Shown one piece after another: positions 33,441 through 45,520 of a stretch of DNA of 64,000 nucleotides (positions within the stretch are counted from its first letter, which is position 1; each line of letters begins with the position of its first letter). Below the pieces are notes generated by a model, which was not told the DNA's origin, made no database searches, and worked only from the letters and a program-made list of their open reading frames with translations. Both the position numbers and the translations under genes were made by a program. Source of the DNA: Petrolisthes cinctipes (taxonomy: Eukaryota; Arthropoda; Malacostraca; Decapoda; Porcellanidae); the NCBI GenBank assembly GCA_033782935.1, contig JAWQEG010001384.1, positions 126,501-190,500 of the forward strand. The letters run 5' to 3'.

Positions 33441-34634
33441 TTCTTCTTTGTATCTACTGGATTATTAAAGGTATCATTTTTTGTCTGACTTATATTTCTC
33501 AGTGATATTTGAGTCTGATGGATCAGGAAATTAAAGAGTTTGTTTATCACATGGGTGGACTCCACATTTCTCTTAGACCTTCTACTTTCCATCATTCCAG
33601 TCTAACGACAGGTTGGAATCTTTTTAGCCTTGCCCATTAATATTTTCAAATAACAGTGTAAAATATATTAAAACTCTCTCTCTCTCTCTCCTTTTGTTTA
33701 TAGAGCGGCGCAATATCAAAATCAATCAGTGGTCCGCACCCCTGCATTCCCAATAATGCTAACATTAATTTAATTTAATTCCTGATTCAGAAAGAAAGTG
33801 TTAATGGAGTAAAGAAGCTCCTTCACAAATATAGTTAATTATGTTGGACTGTGTGTACTGATGTTAAAACTATGAATTTATTTTATCCGAATACTGTAGG
33901 GAACCTGAGCTGGCGTTAGTTTATTACAGTTGTAGTGAAATGCAGTGGTATGAATATAGTGTTAGGCACTGCCATGATGGGTTTCTTGTTTTTTTTCTTA
34001 ATTAATACTATGTTATTCCTAATTTTAATGCAACTTTTTTCTTGAGTTTTTACACTTGTTTTTTTATGGTTCCAAACATTTGTTTACACATTAATTTGAC
34101 AATTGATTTATAGACATTTGTTTTTATGATGCTAAGAAGAAACGGTGGACAGGCACGAACTGACCAGAGGTGGTTGAATCACATTTGTTTTCGACTTCGT
34201 TCGGCTGCATGAATCTTTCGAATCTTTAAGTTTGAAGCCAAAGGATTCATACTCATTGTAATACTGTTTTCTGTCCTTGGCTGCCGTCAATACCCTGCCA
34301 AATTAGCAATTTTTTTCGGGATAGAATACAAGGGAACTACACATTCGTAGGATCATAAGCCAGATAAAATTATCTGAAAACGATCCAGATGTATTAATAC
34401 CTCATTTCCAATAATAAATGGCTCTGTGCTTACTCATGTTAAAATCTTTTCCTTGGATTTATATAAGTTCAAGGAAACCAGAGCACACCAATGTCTAAAA
34501 TGGGAACAGTAATACTTGTGCAGCTATGTTGAACAAATATTTTTATGCAAAAACGTAAACATTCGTAATTATTCGTTTACGGTAAACAAGGGTCATGTTC
34601 TTTAACCAGGGTTGTCGAGTGTTTGCAAAGGTTT
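33441..34634. other. Unassigned DNA with one LINE-tail remnant
   Basis: The only recognisable item is GCGGCGCAATATCAAAATCA near 33704, following a (CT)n run, which resembles the family 1/R2 3' end (hairpin arm plus AATC tail) reduced to ~35 bp. No genes seen. Confidence 0.4.
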
Positions 34635-34721
34635 GAAATGGCTTCATGAATTTTTAGGTGAAAACAATAATGTGGCGAATACTGAAGTTTGTGCTCAGAA
34701 TGGGAATTATAACTAAATAAC

Positions 34722-34754
<33 letters not shown>

Positions 34755-35160
34755 TGTGTAATCGAGGGAGGGAGGGAGGTAGAGAGCAAGAAGAGACAGT
34801 CAGGGGGAGCGAGGGAGGGAGGTAGCAGGGGAGACAGAGGACAGAGAGGGGGGAGGGAAGGAGCAGGAGACAGAGAGGGAGAGGAGGAGGGGGATAGGAA
34901 ACGGAAACCTCAATATTCATCAATAAAATCATTCTAATTTCCCAGTAAATACAGTTTGACTGAATAGATGGATAAACCACAATATTCATAGAATATTACT
35001 TTTAGGTATATACAGTAAATAACTACGAGAATGTGAAAGGAAAGTGAGGTAGGAAATAGAGGATATCATACATCTGGACATGGGGGACGGGGTTCAGTGT
35101 TAACAGATGAATTCTGCATTAGGCAAAACTGGGGTGGGTACGAATACTTGTGGCCGATAG
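34635..35160 (-). repeat. Interspersed repeat R4, copy 2, with (GA)n core
   Basis: Reverse orientation of the copy at 13681: the minus strand starts CTATCGGCCACAAGTATTCG, continues through TATGATATCCTCTATTTCC and a (CT)n run, and ends AATTCATGAAGCCATTTC. The core is longer than in copy 1 owing to CT/CCCT-rich expansion. The right border is the TA that also begins MITE M2. Confidence 0.7.
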
Positions 35161-35162
35161 TA

Positions 35163-35382
35163 CAGTCGGCGGCAAAAGTTGTGTCGCCTTACTCAGTGCT
35201 TTTTGAATGATAATATTTAGGCTAATCATCAAACAAACACATTCACCATGCAGAATTACATTATCCAGGTGATAAATAAAGACACCTCTGTGATATTTTA
35301 GTTCATGAGCCTGTGAAGCTTATATTTCCATACTTACTTTACCACTTGGTTGATTTGGCGACAGGATATTTGCCGCCGGCTG
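35163..35382. mobile_element. MITE M2 (220 bp), TA-flanked
   Basis: Ends CAGTCGGCGGCAAAAG at the left and TTTGCCGCCGGCTG at the right, inverted repeats of ~16 bp. TA lies at both borders (35161-35162, 35383-35384). Non-coding; only one copy in the window. Confidence 0.8.
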
Positions 35383-35383
35383 T

Positions 35384-36540
35384 ACATATTGCCTTAGTTT
35401 ATCTCTCATATATTAATTATCAATTGTCCTTTATTTGTATTTAATAATTATCAAATGTATTTTATTGCTTACAGTTTTATGCACAGTGCACATCATTATT
35501 TTGCATTTATCAATTTATAATAACATATAATGGGTATTGTTACCTTTATTATTATTATTAATATTATTATTATTATTATTATTTTGTGTATTGCTGTACT
35601 ATTACCATCATCATTCTCATTCCTATTAATTTTCCTCTTCTACTTATTATTATTATTATTATTATTTTTTTTTTTTGGCAGGTGGCTAGGTTTCTTCTTC
35701 CCCCTTCCCCTCTCTGCTTCCCACCCACCCTCTTGCTACAGTAGGCTACTATCACAATCACTAGTCTTAATTTTGGTTTACCTGCCGCATATGTAACAGT
35801 TATTTTATTAATTAAACTTCTTTGACTTTTCGGTAATTTTAATGCAATCCACGAAAAAGTACACAAAAAATTACGCCATATTCCAGTTTTTACTTAGCAA
35901 AAATATACCGTCTTTCTCATTATTTTTTGGCAAAAAATACACCAAATATGTACACAACTAAGTCATAGAAGATACTGTTATTTTGACATTTGTGTTACTT
36001 GTTCCACCTTTGGCATCTTTCCATCCGCACCCAGATCCCCTCAGTATTTCACCCCTTCAGTATTCTCCTCACCCGCTCGGAACTTTGCGTCGGTACCTTC
36101 TCGAGAACCTCCCCCCTATATACCCTTGGCACCCTCCCTCCTCGATACCTGGAATTATTACCTTCCCCTTCGGCACCTCTCCCTTCCCCGGGACCCCCTC
36201 TTCGACACCTCCCCTCTATATCCACACCAACACTTTCCGATACCTCCCCCCCCTTGATACCTTTACCTTCTTCACCTCCCTCCCTTCCTCATTGGCACCC
36301 ACGCCCCTCTCCCCCCCCCCCTATTCGTCTGTAACACCGAATGCCGTAAACCCAAACAATCGACATCAACTTCTCTATAGTTATACCATTCCTAAGACTT
36401 CATGTATTCCTAGTCATGCAGCAGTGAACAAGAAGCATTCACGCCTTATATATACCCAAATTATAATATGTTATTTTGCATTGTCGCTCTGGGTCTTGTA
36501 TATAACTGAATCCCGAGACCGTTTACCCAATCGAATAAGA
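35384..36540. other. Intergenic DNA with (TTA)n runs and C-rich degenerate repeats
   Basis: (TTA)n at about 35548-35583 and 35645-35668. 36060-36320 is a pyrimidine-rich stretch with recurring GATACCTCCCC/GGCACCTC words, probably a degenerate minisatellite. No credible gene. Confidence 0.5.
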
Positions 36541-36784
36541 GGCCGTATGCAAGAACATTCGTGGTAGTGTTGACGATGGTGTGTTTGGTAGTGGTAAGAT
36601 GACTGCGTTTGTTGTTTTTCTATGAAATCATCGTAACGGTACCCATCGTATACATGAACATTTGTGGTCGTGTTGACGATGACGTGGTAGTATCGGTATG
36701 ACGATTGTGTTGTTAGTCTGTGGAGTCAATTTACCAATACCAAGCTATCGTCAACACCACGCACGAATGGTCTTGCATACGGCC
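36541..36784. repeat. Fold-back repeat with ~52-bp arms
   Basis: 36541-36593 (GGCCGTATGCAAGAACATTC...) pairs with 36733-36784 (...GGTCTTGCATACGGCC), about 85% matched, around a ~140-bp loop. A partial further repeat of the arm (GAACATTTGTGGTCGTGTTG) lies in the loop at 36656. Likely a small MITE. Confidence 0.7.
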
Positions 36785-36934
36785 AAAAGTCACACGATAA
36801 TCAAAATTTACAACTGTAGTATGTGGGTAAAAGGAAGAGCCAAAGATTATTATTATAAGTATAAAGGAGGCCTGTTGTTGCTTGGAATAGTTTGTAGGAA
36901 TTAGTTGTTCCAGATTTACCGCCAACACTGTACG

Positions 36935-37153
36935 TATAGTTGGACACATGAATTCGTGGTACAGCCGAGGTGGAAGATGCTCAGCTCTTACCAGTAACAA
37001 GTTACTTAACGACCAATTAAATATATCAGGGGCAGAAACCATGATTAGGGATGGCGACTATAAACACCTGCCGGCCTATAGTTACTGGTTATTGAAGAGG
37101 GACAAGCATCTTCCACAGGTGCTGTACACGAATTCTTGTGTCCAACTCTACAT
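36935..37153. repeat. Fold-back repeat with ~70-bp arms
   Basis: 36935-37003 (TATAGTTGGACACATGAATT...) pairs with 37079-37153 (...GAATTCTTGTGTCCAACTCT) around a ~75-bp loop. Probably a MITE; no clear target duplication. Confidence 0.7.
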
Positions 37154-37507
37154 ATCAAACTACTATTAAAACCAGGCATGGTCATGATGTGATCGAGTGA
37201 TGAGGGGACTGGGTACCAGGCAATTTTTTCCATTTTACTGTATGATATTCTAAGAAGAGGCATGTAAATGTTTTTACAAAAATCTGTACATATAACGTCA
37301 TATATTTTGTGTGCTTGTACATCCTCTTTAATGACCCTTACCTGTGCGAAGCACGGGTACCAACTAGTACCCTTTAAAAGACGTCTCTATTATTACAGTT
37401 TTATACATAAAGTTATTGTATGAATTATTTATATTTTTATCACGCTTAAATTTCGCATAAAATTGTTGAGGATCAGAATCCTTGGACATAATATGTAACG
37501 GATAATG

Positions 37508-37515
<8 letters not shown>

Positions 37516-37544
<29 letters not shown>
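37516..37544. repeat. Poly-A tract
   Basis: Twenty-nine A residues without an identifiable retroelement upstream. Confidence 0.9.
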
Positions 37545-37546
<2 letters not shown>

Positions 37547-38078
37547 AAGGATCAGTGTGAAGTATGTTAAGGGGATAAATACTTACTCTTTTTTTATGAT
37601 AAATTGGAAGGCTACTGATTCCTCTAAACTATATCACGTAACAAATCCCCCATAAATGCAGTAACATTGAGGTCATCTGTGTCCTGCTATAGTTTGGTGG
37701 AATCAGTATCTCTCCAATTTACTGTCAAGAGTAATCTACTGTGGGTGAGGTTGAGGTCTATTGATTCTTCCAAACATTACTATCAAGCTCATCCATTACT
37801 CCTTCTACTACCACAACAACAACAACAATAACAACACTAGCTACCACATCCACCATCACCAAAACAACCATCATCAATACCACAACCACCATCACTACTA
37901 CTACTACTACCGCCACCACTACCTACAAATCACACTAAACCAAAGCGATATACCGTACAAATCACACAGGAAACTTTTAAGAAACGCATAACTCATGTCA
38001 ATTTGATTCGTGACAATAGCCAAGTTTCATAGTAAGAAGAATTTTGTAGGATTATCATCATTTATATATCCATTTCTC

Positions 38079-38081
<3 letters not shown>

Positions 38082-38136
<55 letters not shown>
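38082..38136. repeat. (GA)n microsatellite
   Basis: About 27 GA units. Confidence 0.97.
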
Positions 38137-38141
<5 letters not shown>

Positions 38142-38369
38142 TGAGTTTAGTTAAGGAGGACAAAGAGTGGTGATCTGTTTTGGGCGAATTGGAGTAAGGC
38201 TATCATTTCCTCAAAACTATGACAAAGAAACAGGCTATAGTGCCTCATGAGGTATACTAGGTAAAAGTTCTGTTGTTTAACATAGTTTGAAGAAATGAGT
38301 AGCCATTATATTTGCCCACAACACGAGACCTCCTTAGGTGTTGTGAAAGATATAACCAACCCTAAACAA

Positions 38370-38618
38370 ACCAAGCCTAACCTAACCTAACCATAGGATA
38401 ATCATTTAAAATAGTCTCATTGCCTTTCTCAGCTCATTAATTTTTACCTACATAAAGTGATTTGAAGGAACTTTAACCTAACTTAACCTACTCTAACCTA
38501 ATCTAATCTACCCCACCTTACCCTACCCTACTCTAACCTAACCTAACCTAACCCAACCCAGCTCCATCCAGCCTAACCTAACCCAACCCAAAATAACAAC
38601 ACCTTACCTAACCTAACC
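38370..38618. repeat. Degenerate interstitial telomere-like (CCTAA)n tract
   Basis: Repeated CTAACCTAACCTAAC words with variants (CTAATC, CCTACC, CCCAAC). CCTAA is the complement of the TTAGG telomere unit of most arthropods. The array is broken into blocks by short unrelated pieces, so it is old or was formed by repair. Confidence 0.6.
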
Positions 38619-39088
38619 TTCAGATTTTTTTGGACGAGCCAGTTGATCACAACACGCACAAACACACACACACACATCCTTTTATCTTATTTCCTACCTG
38701 CAGCTGCCCACCACCACAACCAATATGTAGTCGACGTAAAAACTGCTGATCGAGTCTAACTAACTTTATCGTGGCTAAAAATGTGATGGAGCGTTGGTTG
38801 GTTTTCAGTGAGGGACACAGCACCTGGGTTGACATTTTGTTGGCTCCTCTGGGGCTCTGTCTGTCTGTCTGTCGCAGTGGATGTGGTGGTGGTGGTGGTG
38901 ACCTTATTGAAATTAGAAAGGTTTTGTTGGTCATACCCTTTCCGCCCTTTAATTCTACTGTACTTGGTCTCCGCCCCGTTTAGCTTCCTCCCGCCCCTTC
39001 TAGCTTCTCCCTGCCCCTTCTAGCTTCTACTAGCCCCACCGACATTCTTCGAGCTCAATCTTGTTCATGCTCGCTCCATCTTTTATGA

Positions 39089-39398
39089 GGGGAGATGGCC
39101 GAGTGGTTTGTGTTCTGGACTCGTAACCAGTAGGTTGGGAGATCGATCCTCTGAGGTGAGGGCCTGAGAATATTTACTCTTCTGATTCGAGTTTCAGGCC
39201 AATGAACGTCCTAAAACACCCTCACTGGTTCCATAACAGCTGCAGTACTTGAGAATCACCCTCACTTCCCTCCCTCTGTGGCTGGGTACCAGTTCGGAAG
39301 TCGTGACGTGTGTATGTGTGAGTAGCAATTGACCTGGCCCACGGTAACGGGCTTGATGAAGCCTATGTCCAGTGTCGGAACATTAAAAAAAAAAAAAA
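39089..39398 (+). mobile_element. tRNA-derived SINE S1, copy 1
   Basis: The head GGGGAGATGGCCGAGTGGTT holds a perfect pol III A box (TGGCCGAGTGG, 39096-39106), as in Ser/Leu-type tRNAs. A B-box-like GAGATCGATCC follows about 40 bases later. A ~250-bp body ends AGTGTCGGAACATT and poly-A (39385-39398). Two reverse-oriented copies lie at 45520-45846 and 48888-49209, which defines the family and its ends. Confidence 0.88.
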
Positions 39399-41003
39399 TC
39401 TAGAATAGGCCGGGCCCATCTCATATTACCTTGTCACATCTTTAGTCTCTTCCGGCCCAATCTAGCTTCACCCCTCCCGTTCCAACTCAGGTTTTCCTGC
39501 CCATTCAGGTTTTCGCCATCCAACTATATTGTAGCTTATTCCCGTCCAACTAGATTCACCCATATTACCTTTACACCATTATGTCATCAATGTAAACTCA
39601 GGTATGTCACTAAATTTATCCATCTTTTGTCTTGGTACTCATCAACATTATCCATCTTTATTTTTCAAGTTCTTCGTTTACCTTTAGTATCAGACCCAGC
39701 ACTCAGGGGAACGATGCCGTTAATGGGCATGATGTTATGTTATAGAAATTGATATTGAAGGTAGATATATGAAGTCTAGTATATAATAATAAAAACAAGA
39801 TACTAGTCTTTCTTTCAAGTCTACCGTCCATTTTCCACATAGTCTACAATTTTTTTATTTTTTTTTCATTACCGCATTTGTTGTTGTTAAGTAACTGACG
39901 ATCGAACTACCACAATATGAGTGTTATATATATATACATAATAATAGGGTAGTTCCTGACATAGGACCTACTGTAGTTTGGAGGAATCGGCTTTGGTCAT
40001 TTTAGTCTACTCTACCTCGTCCTTAAGGGAATCCTATACACATTAGATAGCCTTGATTCCTCCAACGTATGCCAAGAAACAGAACCAGATGAACCAAAAT
40101 AATGGTGACCTGCTGTTGCTTACAATGGTTTTGGAAGAATCAGTTGCTCCAGATTTGCCAACACTGTAGGCAACTACTCCTCTTTATTAATTAGGTCATA
40201 ATGTTTCTTTTAGATTAATTCGACGGCAACAGATTCCTCCACACAAACACAACACCATGCCAGGAAATACAGACTATACTTCGATACATTTTGCTGGCCT
40301 TAAAGGGATTGAACAATGTTGGTGGCAAATCTGGAGTAACTGATTCCTTAAAACTCTTCTATGAGGTAACAGGTCATCATATTTTTGCTCATCGGTATCT
40401 TTTTTTTATGGCATGCCTTGGAGGAACACAGGTGCTCTAATGTACCAAAAGTGTATTATCCCCTTTAATGTATTATTTGGAGGGCTATATACTTCAATTC
40501 GTCCACAGTATAATATGATGACACCCAAATTTTGAGGGAGCTTCAGTAACTACAGTCACGCGCCATTATAAAAAGTATCCAGTCTGCTTGGAATAGCCTG
40601 ATGAAATATTAAATGAGCTCCAGCAAGTATGTATTAGCCCGGATGAGCGTTGTTATTATTGGTTCACTGGTATGTCAGTCAGATGATCCCAGACTTCAAC
40701 TACAATAACAATAACGCTTGGATATTTATTATTATGGCTCGTGACTGGACAGGAAGGAGGAAGTAAACAGTATATCTATAATGGGGTAATGTATTTTGTG
40801 TGGAATAGGTACTGTAGTGCTTCTGATTCCCCTACAGTAAGCAACGACGCTGATTGCCTAAGAGTCATGTTGAGGTAATCTGCTTTGTGGCTCAGTTTGG
40901 AAGAATCAGTAGCCCGTTATTACACCAAGAAGAAATTGCCCATAATAAGTTTAGGTATACATTTTTAATTTCCATATAATTAGTAATAGTTTGCATAATT
41001 GAG

Positions 41004-41057
<54 letters not shown>
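41004..41057. repeat. (ACT)n microsatellite
   Basis: About 18 ACT units. The Thr-rich frame here is an artefact. Confidence 0.97.
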
Positions 41058-41066
<9 letters not shown>

Positions 41067-41164
41067 AATAACATCCACTACTATTTCTAAATCCTCCACA
41101 CACACAACACCATTCTACACAGACACAAAAATCTTTCCCCTTGCTAAATTACTACGTGAGAACC

Positions 41165-41165
<1 letters not shown>

Positions 41166-41218
<53 letters not shown>

Positions 41219-41225
41219 GAGAGAA
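41166..41225. repeat. (GA)n microsatellite
   Basis: About 29 GA units with one GATA interruption. Confidence 0.97.
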
Positions 41226-41779
41226 CACTGCAGCAAGACAATCAACCATGTAGACTCTCCCATACGAGGGAAGTACAGTGTTGATTGTAAATTTGGAGCA
41301 ACTGATTCTTCCAAACTATTCCAAGCAACAGCCCAACATTATTTTGGTTCATCTGGTCCTGTTTCCTGGCATATTTCGTAGGTATCAAGGTACTCCAATG
41401 TACCAAAAGTATAATATTTCCCCCTTATAATTCGCTCATTCTCTGCATTATGGTGGTGGGGAATTAAATTAAAGATTTTTTGTTTTACACTCTCTCTCTC
41501 ACTGGTGCTTCCGTCCTCTCATCCTGTGCTGCTGACTTTTTCTTCTTCAGTTTGTCTCTCTGTGGAATGCAGGGCTTGATTAATTTCTATCATTTTCTTA
41601 AGTTTCATTTTCGTTTTTATAATAATAATAATAATAATAATAATAGTATCTACCCTGTTAGATGTATGTAAATACGTTATAATTGTTAGTGATTGCTAGA
41701 TTGCGAGAAAGAAAAGAGGAGTTGGTGAGCGATGAATAGTGAGGTTTTCATGGTGGTTGTGGATGTATGTATTGTGGCT

Positions 41780-42010
41780 GAAAGGCAGTTGATGGAGAAA
41801 ACATGTGCTTGAGAAAGGTAGGAAGCTGTTCATGACCTTTAATTTATGGATTTAGAGAAAGCAAGAATATTGGTACAAGGAGGAGTGGAAATGGTGCATG
41901 CAGGGGAGAAGAGAGGATAAAGGTGTTATGATATTTCAAATCTGATGTATATATGCAGATGATGCGGTGCTATTGGAAAGAGTGAATGGGACTGTAATGA
42001 CTTCTTTAGT
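41780..42010 (+). pseudogene. RTE-like LINE reverse-transcriptase scrap
   Basis: Frameshifted pieces read VLEKGRKLFMTF, then MDLEKARI (RT motif A region), then YADDAVLLERVNG (motif C, catalytic YADD). Their order and wording match RTE-type LINE reverse transcriptases. About 60 codons that normally separate motifs A and C are missing. A short decayed fragment. Confidence 0.5.
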
Positions 42011-42154
42011 TTTGACCCAGGGTTTCTATGGATTGTGGGGTGAGGTAGACGGTTAATGCAACTGAGAATTGTCCTTAGCCTTTACTTAGAGTTCATCAAT
42101 TATGTCATGAATGTATATTTTCAGACCTTGGCTGCAACTTTATTAATAAACCAT

Positions 42155-42179
42155 TTATTATTATTATTATTATTATTAC

Positions 42180-42232
<53 letters not shown>
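42155..42232. repeat. (TTA)n microsatellite
   Basis: About 25 TTA units with one CTA. The poly-Leu frame is an artefact. Confidence 0.97.
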
Positions 42233-42234
<2 letters not shown>

Positions 42235-42404
42235 CAAAATAGAACACACAGTCAGAAAAAACATAGCAACTTTATCATTACGAAGATTATTATTGATTAT
42301 AAAAGCATAATATGTTGTGCTGTGTGTCGTCTCCTGTAATGGATGCCACAGTGGATGTTAAAAGTGTGTTGCAAATAATCATCAAGACCAAGGCTTCAAT
42401 GCTT

Positions 42405-42485
42405 GTATCATCATCATTTTTTTATTGTGACGTTTCGGTACTGGAATTGTGTACCTTCACCAGACCTAAAACATTTGAAAATAAA
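42405..42485. other. Possible Penelope-like terminal-repeat scrap
   Basis: TGACGTTTCGGTACTGG...GTACCTTCACCAGAC resembles the ACGTTTCG...CCATCTTCAGG block in the 28.4-kb fold-back. Too short for a firm call. Confidence 0.2.
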
Positions 42486-42658
42486 TGACACCAAAGAAAA
42501 AACAATACAAACTATACAAACAATGAACGATATATAAATGCCAATTTCACTAGGTCATCGAGATTATTTTGCTGATATTAAGTGTTATATCAGATGTCCC
42601 TACTATACTGGGTGGGCCAATGTACTTCGAGCCCCCATAACGTTCGGTTGTGTTCTAA

Positions 42659-44060
42659 TTGGTAATGTGCCTGGTGCTCGTAAAACTTTGTGAAGAAGAA
42701 AGTGCAAGTGCAGAGGCCGGTGAAGTAGTTAGCGCTGTTCAAAGTAGGTCAGCACGTGATAAGATGATACATCCTTTAGTTTTACCGAAAATAGCTCCAC
42801 TTGATATAAACCCACTACAATTTGCTAAACTCCAGGAATCTTGCCTTTCACTTTCGTCTATCCGAGCCTAGGTACTATCAGGTGAGACAGAAGTTACACG
42901 GAATGGAACTGCTTTCATGTACGAAGTCACTGATGGATTAATATATCGTGTATGTATTTTTTCTAAGTTCAAAGAAAAAATTTATAAGAAAGCTTTAGTC
43001 ATACCTAGTGATTGTAGAAAGTTTATTCTTTCAGTAGCTCATGAAAGTCCTTTTTCTAGCCATTTCTCTCATAGGAAAACGGAGATGAAGGTTAAGGAGA
43101 TATTCTTCTGGCCAGGGATGACTGTTGATATCAGAGATTATTGTTGGTCATGTGACAAGTGTCAACGGTTGTCGCCTATTGGTAGAGTGAAGTTGGTACC
43201 TCTCCAGACATTACCAATAATCACTGAACCATTTTCCCGGGTGGCCATTGATCTGGTGGTCCCTTATCTTCTCCATCTTCAGAAGGTCACACATACATCT
43301 TGACATCAGTTGACTTTGCCACTGGGTTTCCTGAAGCCTTGCCCCTGAAATCAATCGACACTATATCTGTCGCTGAAGCACTGATAACCATCTTTTCCAG
43401 GGTAGGCATACCTCACGAAATACTATCAGATCGGGGAACCCAGTTTACTCCTCAGCTAATGCAGGAGATACATAAACTCTTAGGGGTCAAGCCTATGTTT
43501 ACCACACCCTACCACCCTAGAAGTAATGGTCGGATTGAGATGCTTCATTCTCCCCTAAAAGCTGGTTTGAGAAAACTTTGTTCAGATAAACCTACTGAAT
43601 GGCACAGATACCTGATCCCCACTATGTTTGCCTTGCGTGCAATCCCTAGTGACAGAACAGGATTCTCAGCCTTTGAGATGTTGTATGGGAGAAAGGTGAG
43701 AGGGCCCTTAGCAGTCGTGAGAGATCTATGGGAGGATCAAAAGGCTGATGAGGATGCCCGCACCTCTTTCCAGTATGTTATTGAGTTAAGGAGTAAGCTA
43801 GAAGAATGTGCCAAAATTACTACTCAGAATGCAGACATTTATTGTGCAAAATACAAGTCTTAATTTCATTTAAATCTCAAGACCGTAATTTAAACTTGGT
43901 GATGAAGTTCTAGTCTTGCTGCCAGATACTCATAACAAGTGACTGATGTTTTGGAAAGGACCTTTTCCTGTTCTTGAGTGTAAGAATAAGGTTACTTACT
44001 TGATTGACGAGAACGGGAAGAGAAAGCTTTATCATATAAACCTTTTAAAAAAGTACTATC
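42659..44060 (+). pseudogene. Gypsy integrase
   Basis: Zinc-binding N-terminus: HESPFSSH, then CDKC (about 43035-43165), the HHCC pattern. DDE core: AIDL (first Asp, about 43245), LSDRGTQF (second Asp, about 43425) and NGRIEML (Glu, about 43530), all present. After a broken stretch (43860-43945), the C-terminal module reads WKGPFPVLECK...KLYHINLLKKYY, the GPY/F-type end of Gypsy integrases. Breaks: stop at 42869, frameshift near 43265-43275, stops near 43861 and 43938. Non-functional. Confidence 0.85.
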
Positions 44061-45520
44061 GGAGAGCTCATGTAGGTTTGGCGCATGTGGTGGATGAACC
44101 TAATCCTGCTAATCATGATTTCAGGCCTTTGCTGACTGTACTGGCTTGTGTGATGACCGATGAGGATGGTGATGAGGATTCAGAGATTCCTACTGTACCA
44201 GCTAACCTAGTAGAGTATGATCCATCTTCTAACGTAAGTGATCAACCCCTCATTTGTCCTGATCTGCCTCAGAATGAAGCAGAGGAGATGTCCCTGGACT
44301 TACAACGGCAATTGATCATGACATTGTCCTCTCATCTTCAGAGCGCCTAAAGTCTAACTCTTATCCCATCCCCATCCACCTTCAGCCTCATTTTGAGAAA
44401 GAAGTTGACAATCTTCATGAGCTGGGAATAATTAGACCTTCTTCTTCCCCTCACTCCTCACCTGTAGTTCTTGTCAAAAAGTTTGATGGCAGCTATCGCA
44501 TGACCATAGATAATAGAACACTTGACAGCGTCACTCTATTTCATGCTGAACCTATGTGTACTATTGAAGAAGACTTGCATAAGTTCACAGGTGCCAAGAA
44601 TTTCTCAGAACTTGATTTAACTAAAGCATATTATCAGATTCCATTGTCGGAAAAAAGCAAGCCCTTAACAGCATTTCAAACCCATAAGGGTCTGATGGAA
44701 TTTAATAGACTTCCATTTGGGTTAGTAACTGCTTGTGCAACTTATATACGGCTAATGAGAATTGTTCTTGCGGGTCTGAAGAATGTTTCTTTCTATTTTG
44801 ACAATGTATTCATATAATCAGCTACTTGGGAAGAACACATTCAAGCACTTACTGCCGTGCTAGACAGATTAAGAAATTTCAGTTTGACAGCCAAACCTTG
44901 TAAGTGTAGATTTGGATTTCCCTCCATCCAGTACTTAGGCTATATTGTTGATGGACAGCATATACAACCTCGGATGGATGAAGTAAAGGCTATATTAGAA
45001 ATTACCCCTCCATCAAGCAAGAAAACCTTAAGATCATTCTTAGGGATGATATCCTTTTATAGGAGATTCATTCTCAATGCAGCAACTCTGCCCGCCCCAA
45101 TGTCTGATTTACTATGCAAAAATGTTCGGGAACCATTACACTGGACTGATGAAGTAAGAGATCATTTTGAGAGATTAAAAGCTTCTTTAGCCACATACCC
45201 TGTTCTTCGATTACCAAATCCTAATCTCCCTTTTGTTCTTCGGACAGATTCTTCAGATTTTGGCCTCGGAGCAGTACTACTCCAATATGTAGATTGCCTA
45301 TGCCAGCAGAAAACTTCTGGATAGAGAGACTAGGTATTCCACCATAGAAAACGAATGTTTGGCAATTATGTTTGGGATTCAGAAGTTCACATAGAGTCTG
45401 ATGGGTTCAGAATTTACACTAAAGGTTGATCACAAACCTCTGATCTATTTGGCGAAGTTCAAAGGCTCTAATAATAGACTACTTCGATGGGCATTCAGCT
45501 TGCAGCCCTACAGGTTTAGT
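44061..45520 (+). pseudogene. Gypsy linker, reverse transcriptase and RNase H
   Basis: An acidic linker follows the integrase to about 44345, then a frameshift leads into the RT: IRPSSSPHSSPVVLVKK, FSELDLTKAYYQIP (motif A, Asp intact), FNRLPFGL, and FYFDNVFI where FxDD is expected, so the second catalytic Asp is Asn. A stop follows at 44815. LTAKPCKCRFG, YLGYIV and RSFLGMISFYRRFI continue, then RNase H (PFVLRTDSSDFGLGAVL) with stops after 45320. The SINE S1 insertion separates QPYRF from HVAGSDNIGADILSR, the last RNase H motif, at 45850-45900. Confidence 0.85.

Larger units (their letters stand above)
36880..41330. repeat. Dispersed paired motif, about 15 copies on both strands
   Basis: Variants of ATAGTTTGGAGGAATCAGT or its reverse complement occur near 36885, 37615, 37695, 37760, 38195, 38280, 39972, 40055, 40125, 40228, 40335, 40425, 40825, 40890 and 41300. 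Several are inverted pairs about 80 bp apart (37615/37695, 38195/38280), which would fold into small hairpins. The rest of this interval is non-coding. Confidence 0.6.
40071..41435. repeat. Inverted and direct repeats sharing the paired motif
   Basis: About 40071-40168 (CAGAACCAGATGAACCAAAA ... CCAACACTGTA) is repeated inverted at 41270-41365. The segment 40312-40470 (GGAGTAACTGATTCC ... AATGTACCAAAAGTGTATTA) recurs directly at 41275-41435. It may be a larger non-autonomous element whose interior collected (ACT)n and (GA)n runs. Confidence 0.5.

Noticed and set aside
35983..36567. 194-codon Pro-rich frame
   Set aside because: It overlaps another equally long frame in the same C-rich degenerate repeat, and neither shows a domain.
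42056..42310. Frame with a long poly-Leu run, like a membrane protein
   Set aside because: It is produced by the (TTA)n microsatellite and has no other supporting features.
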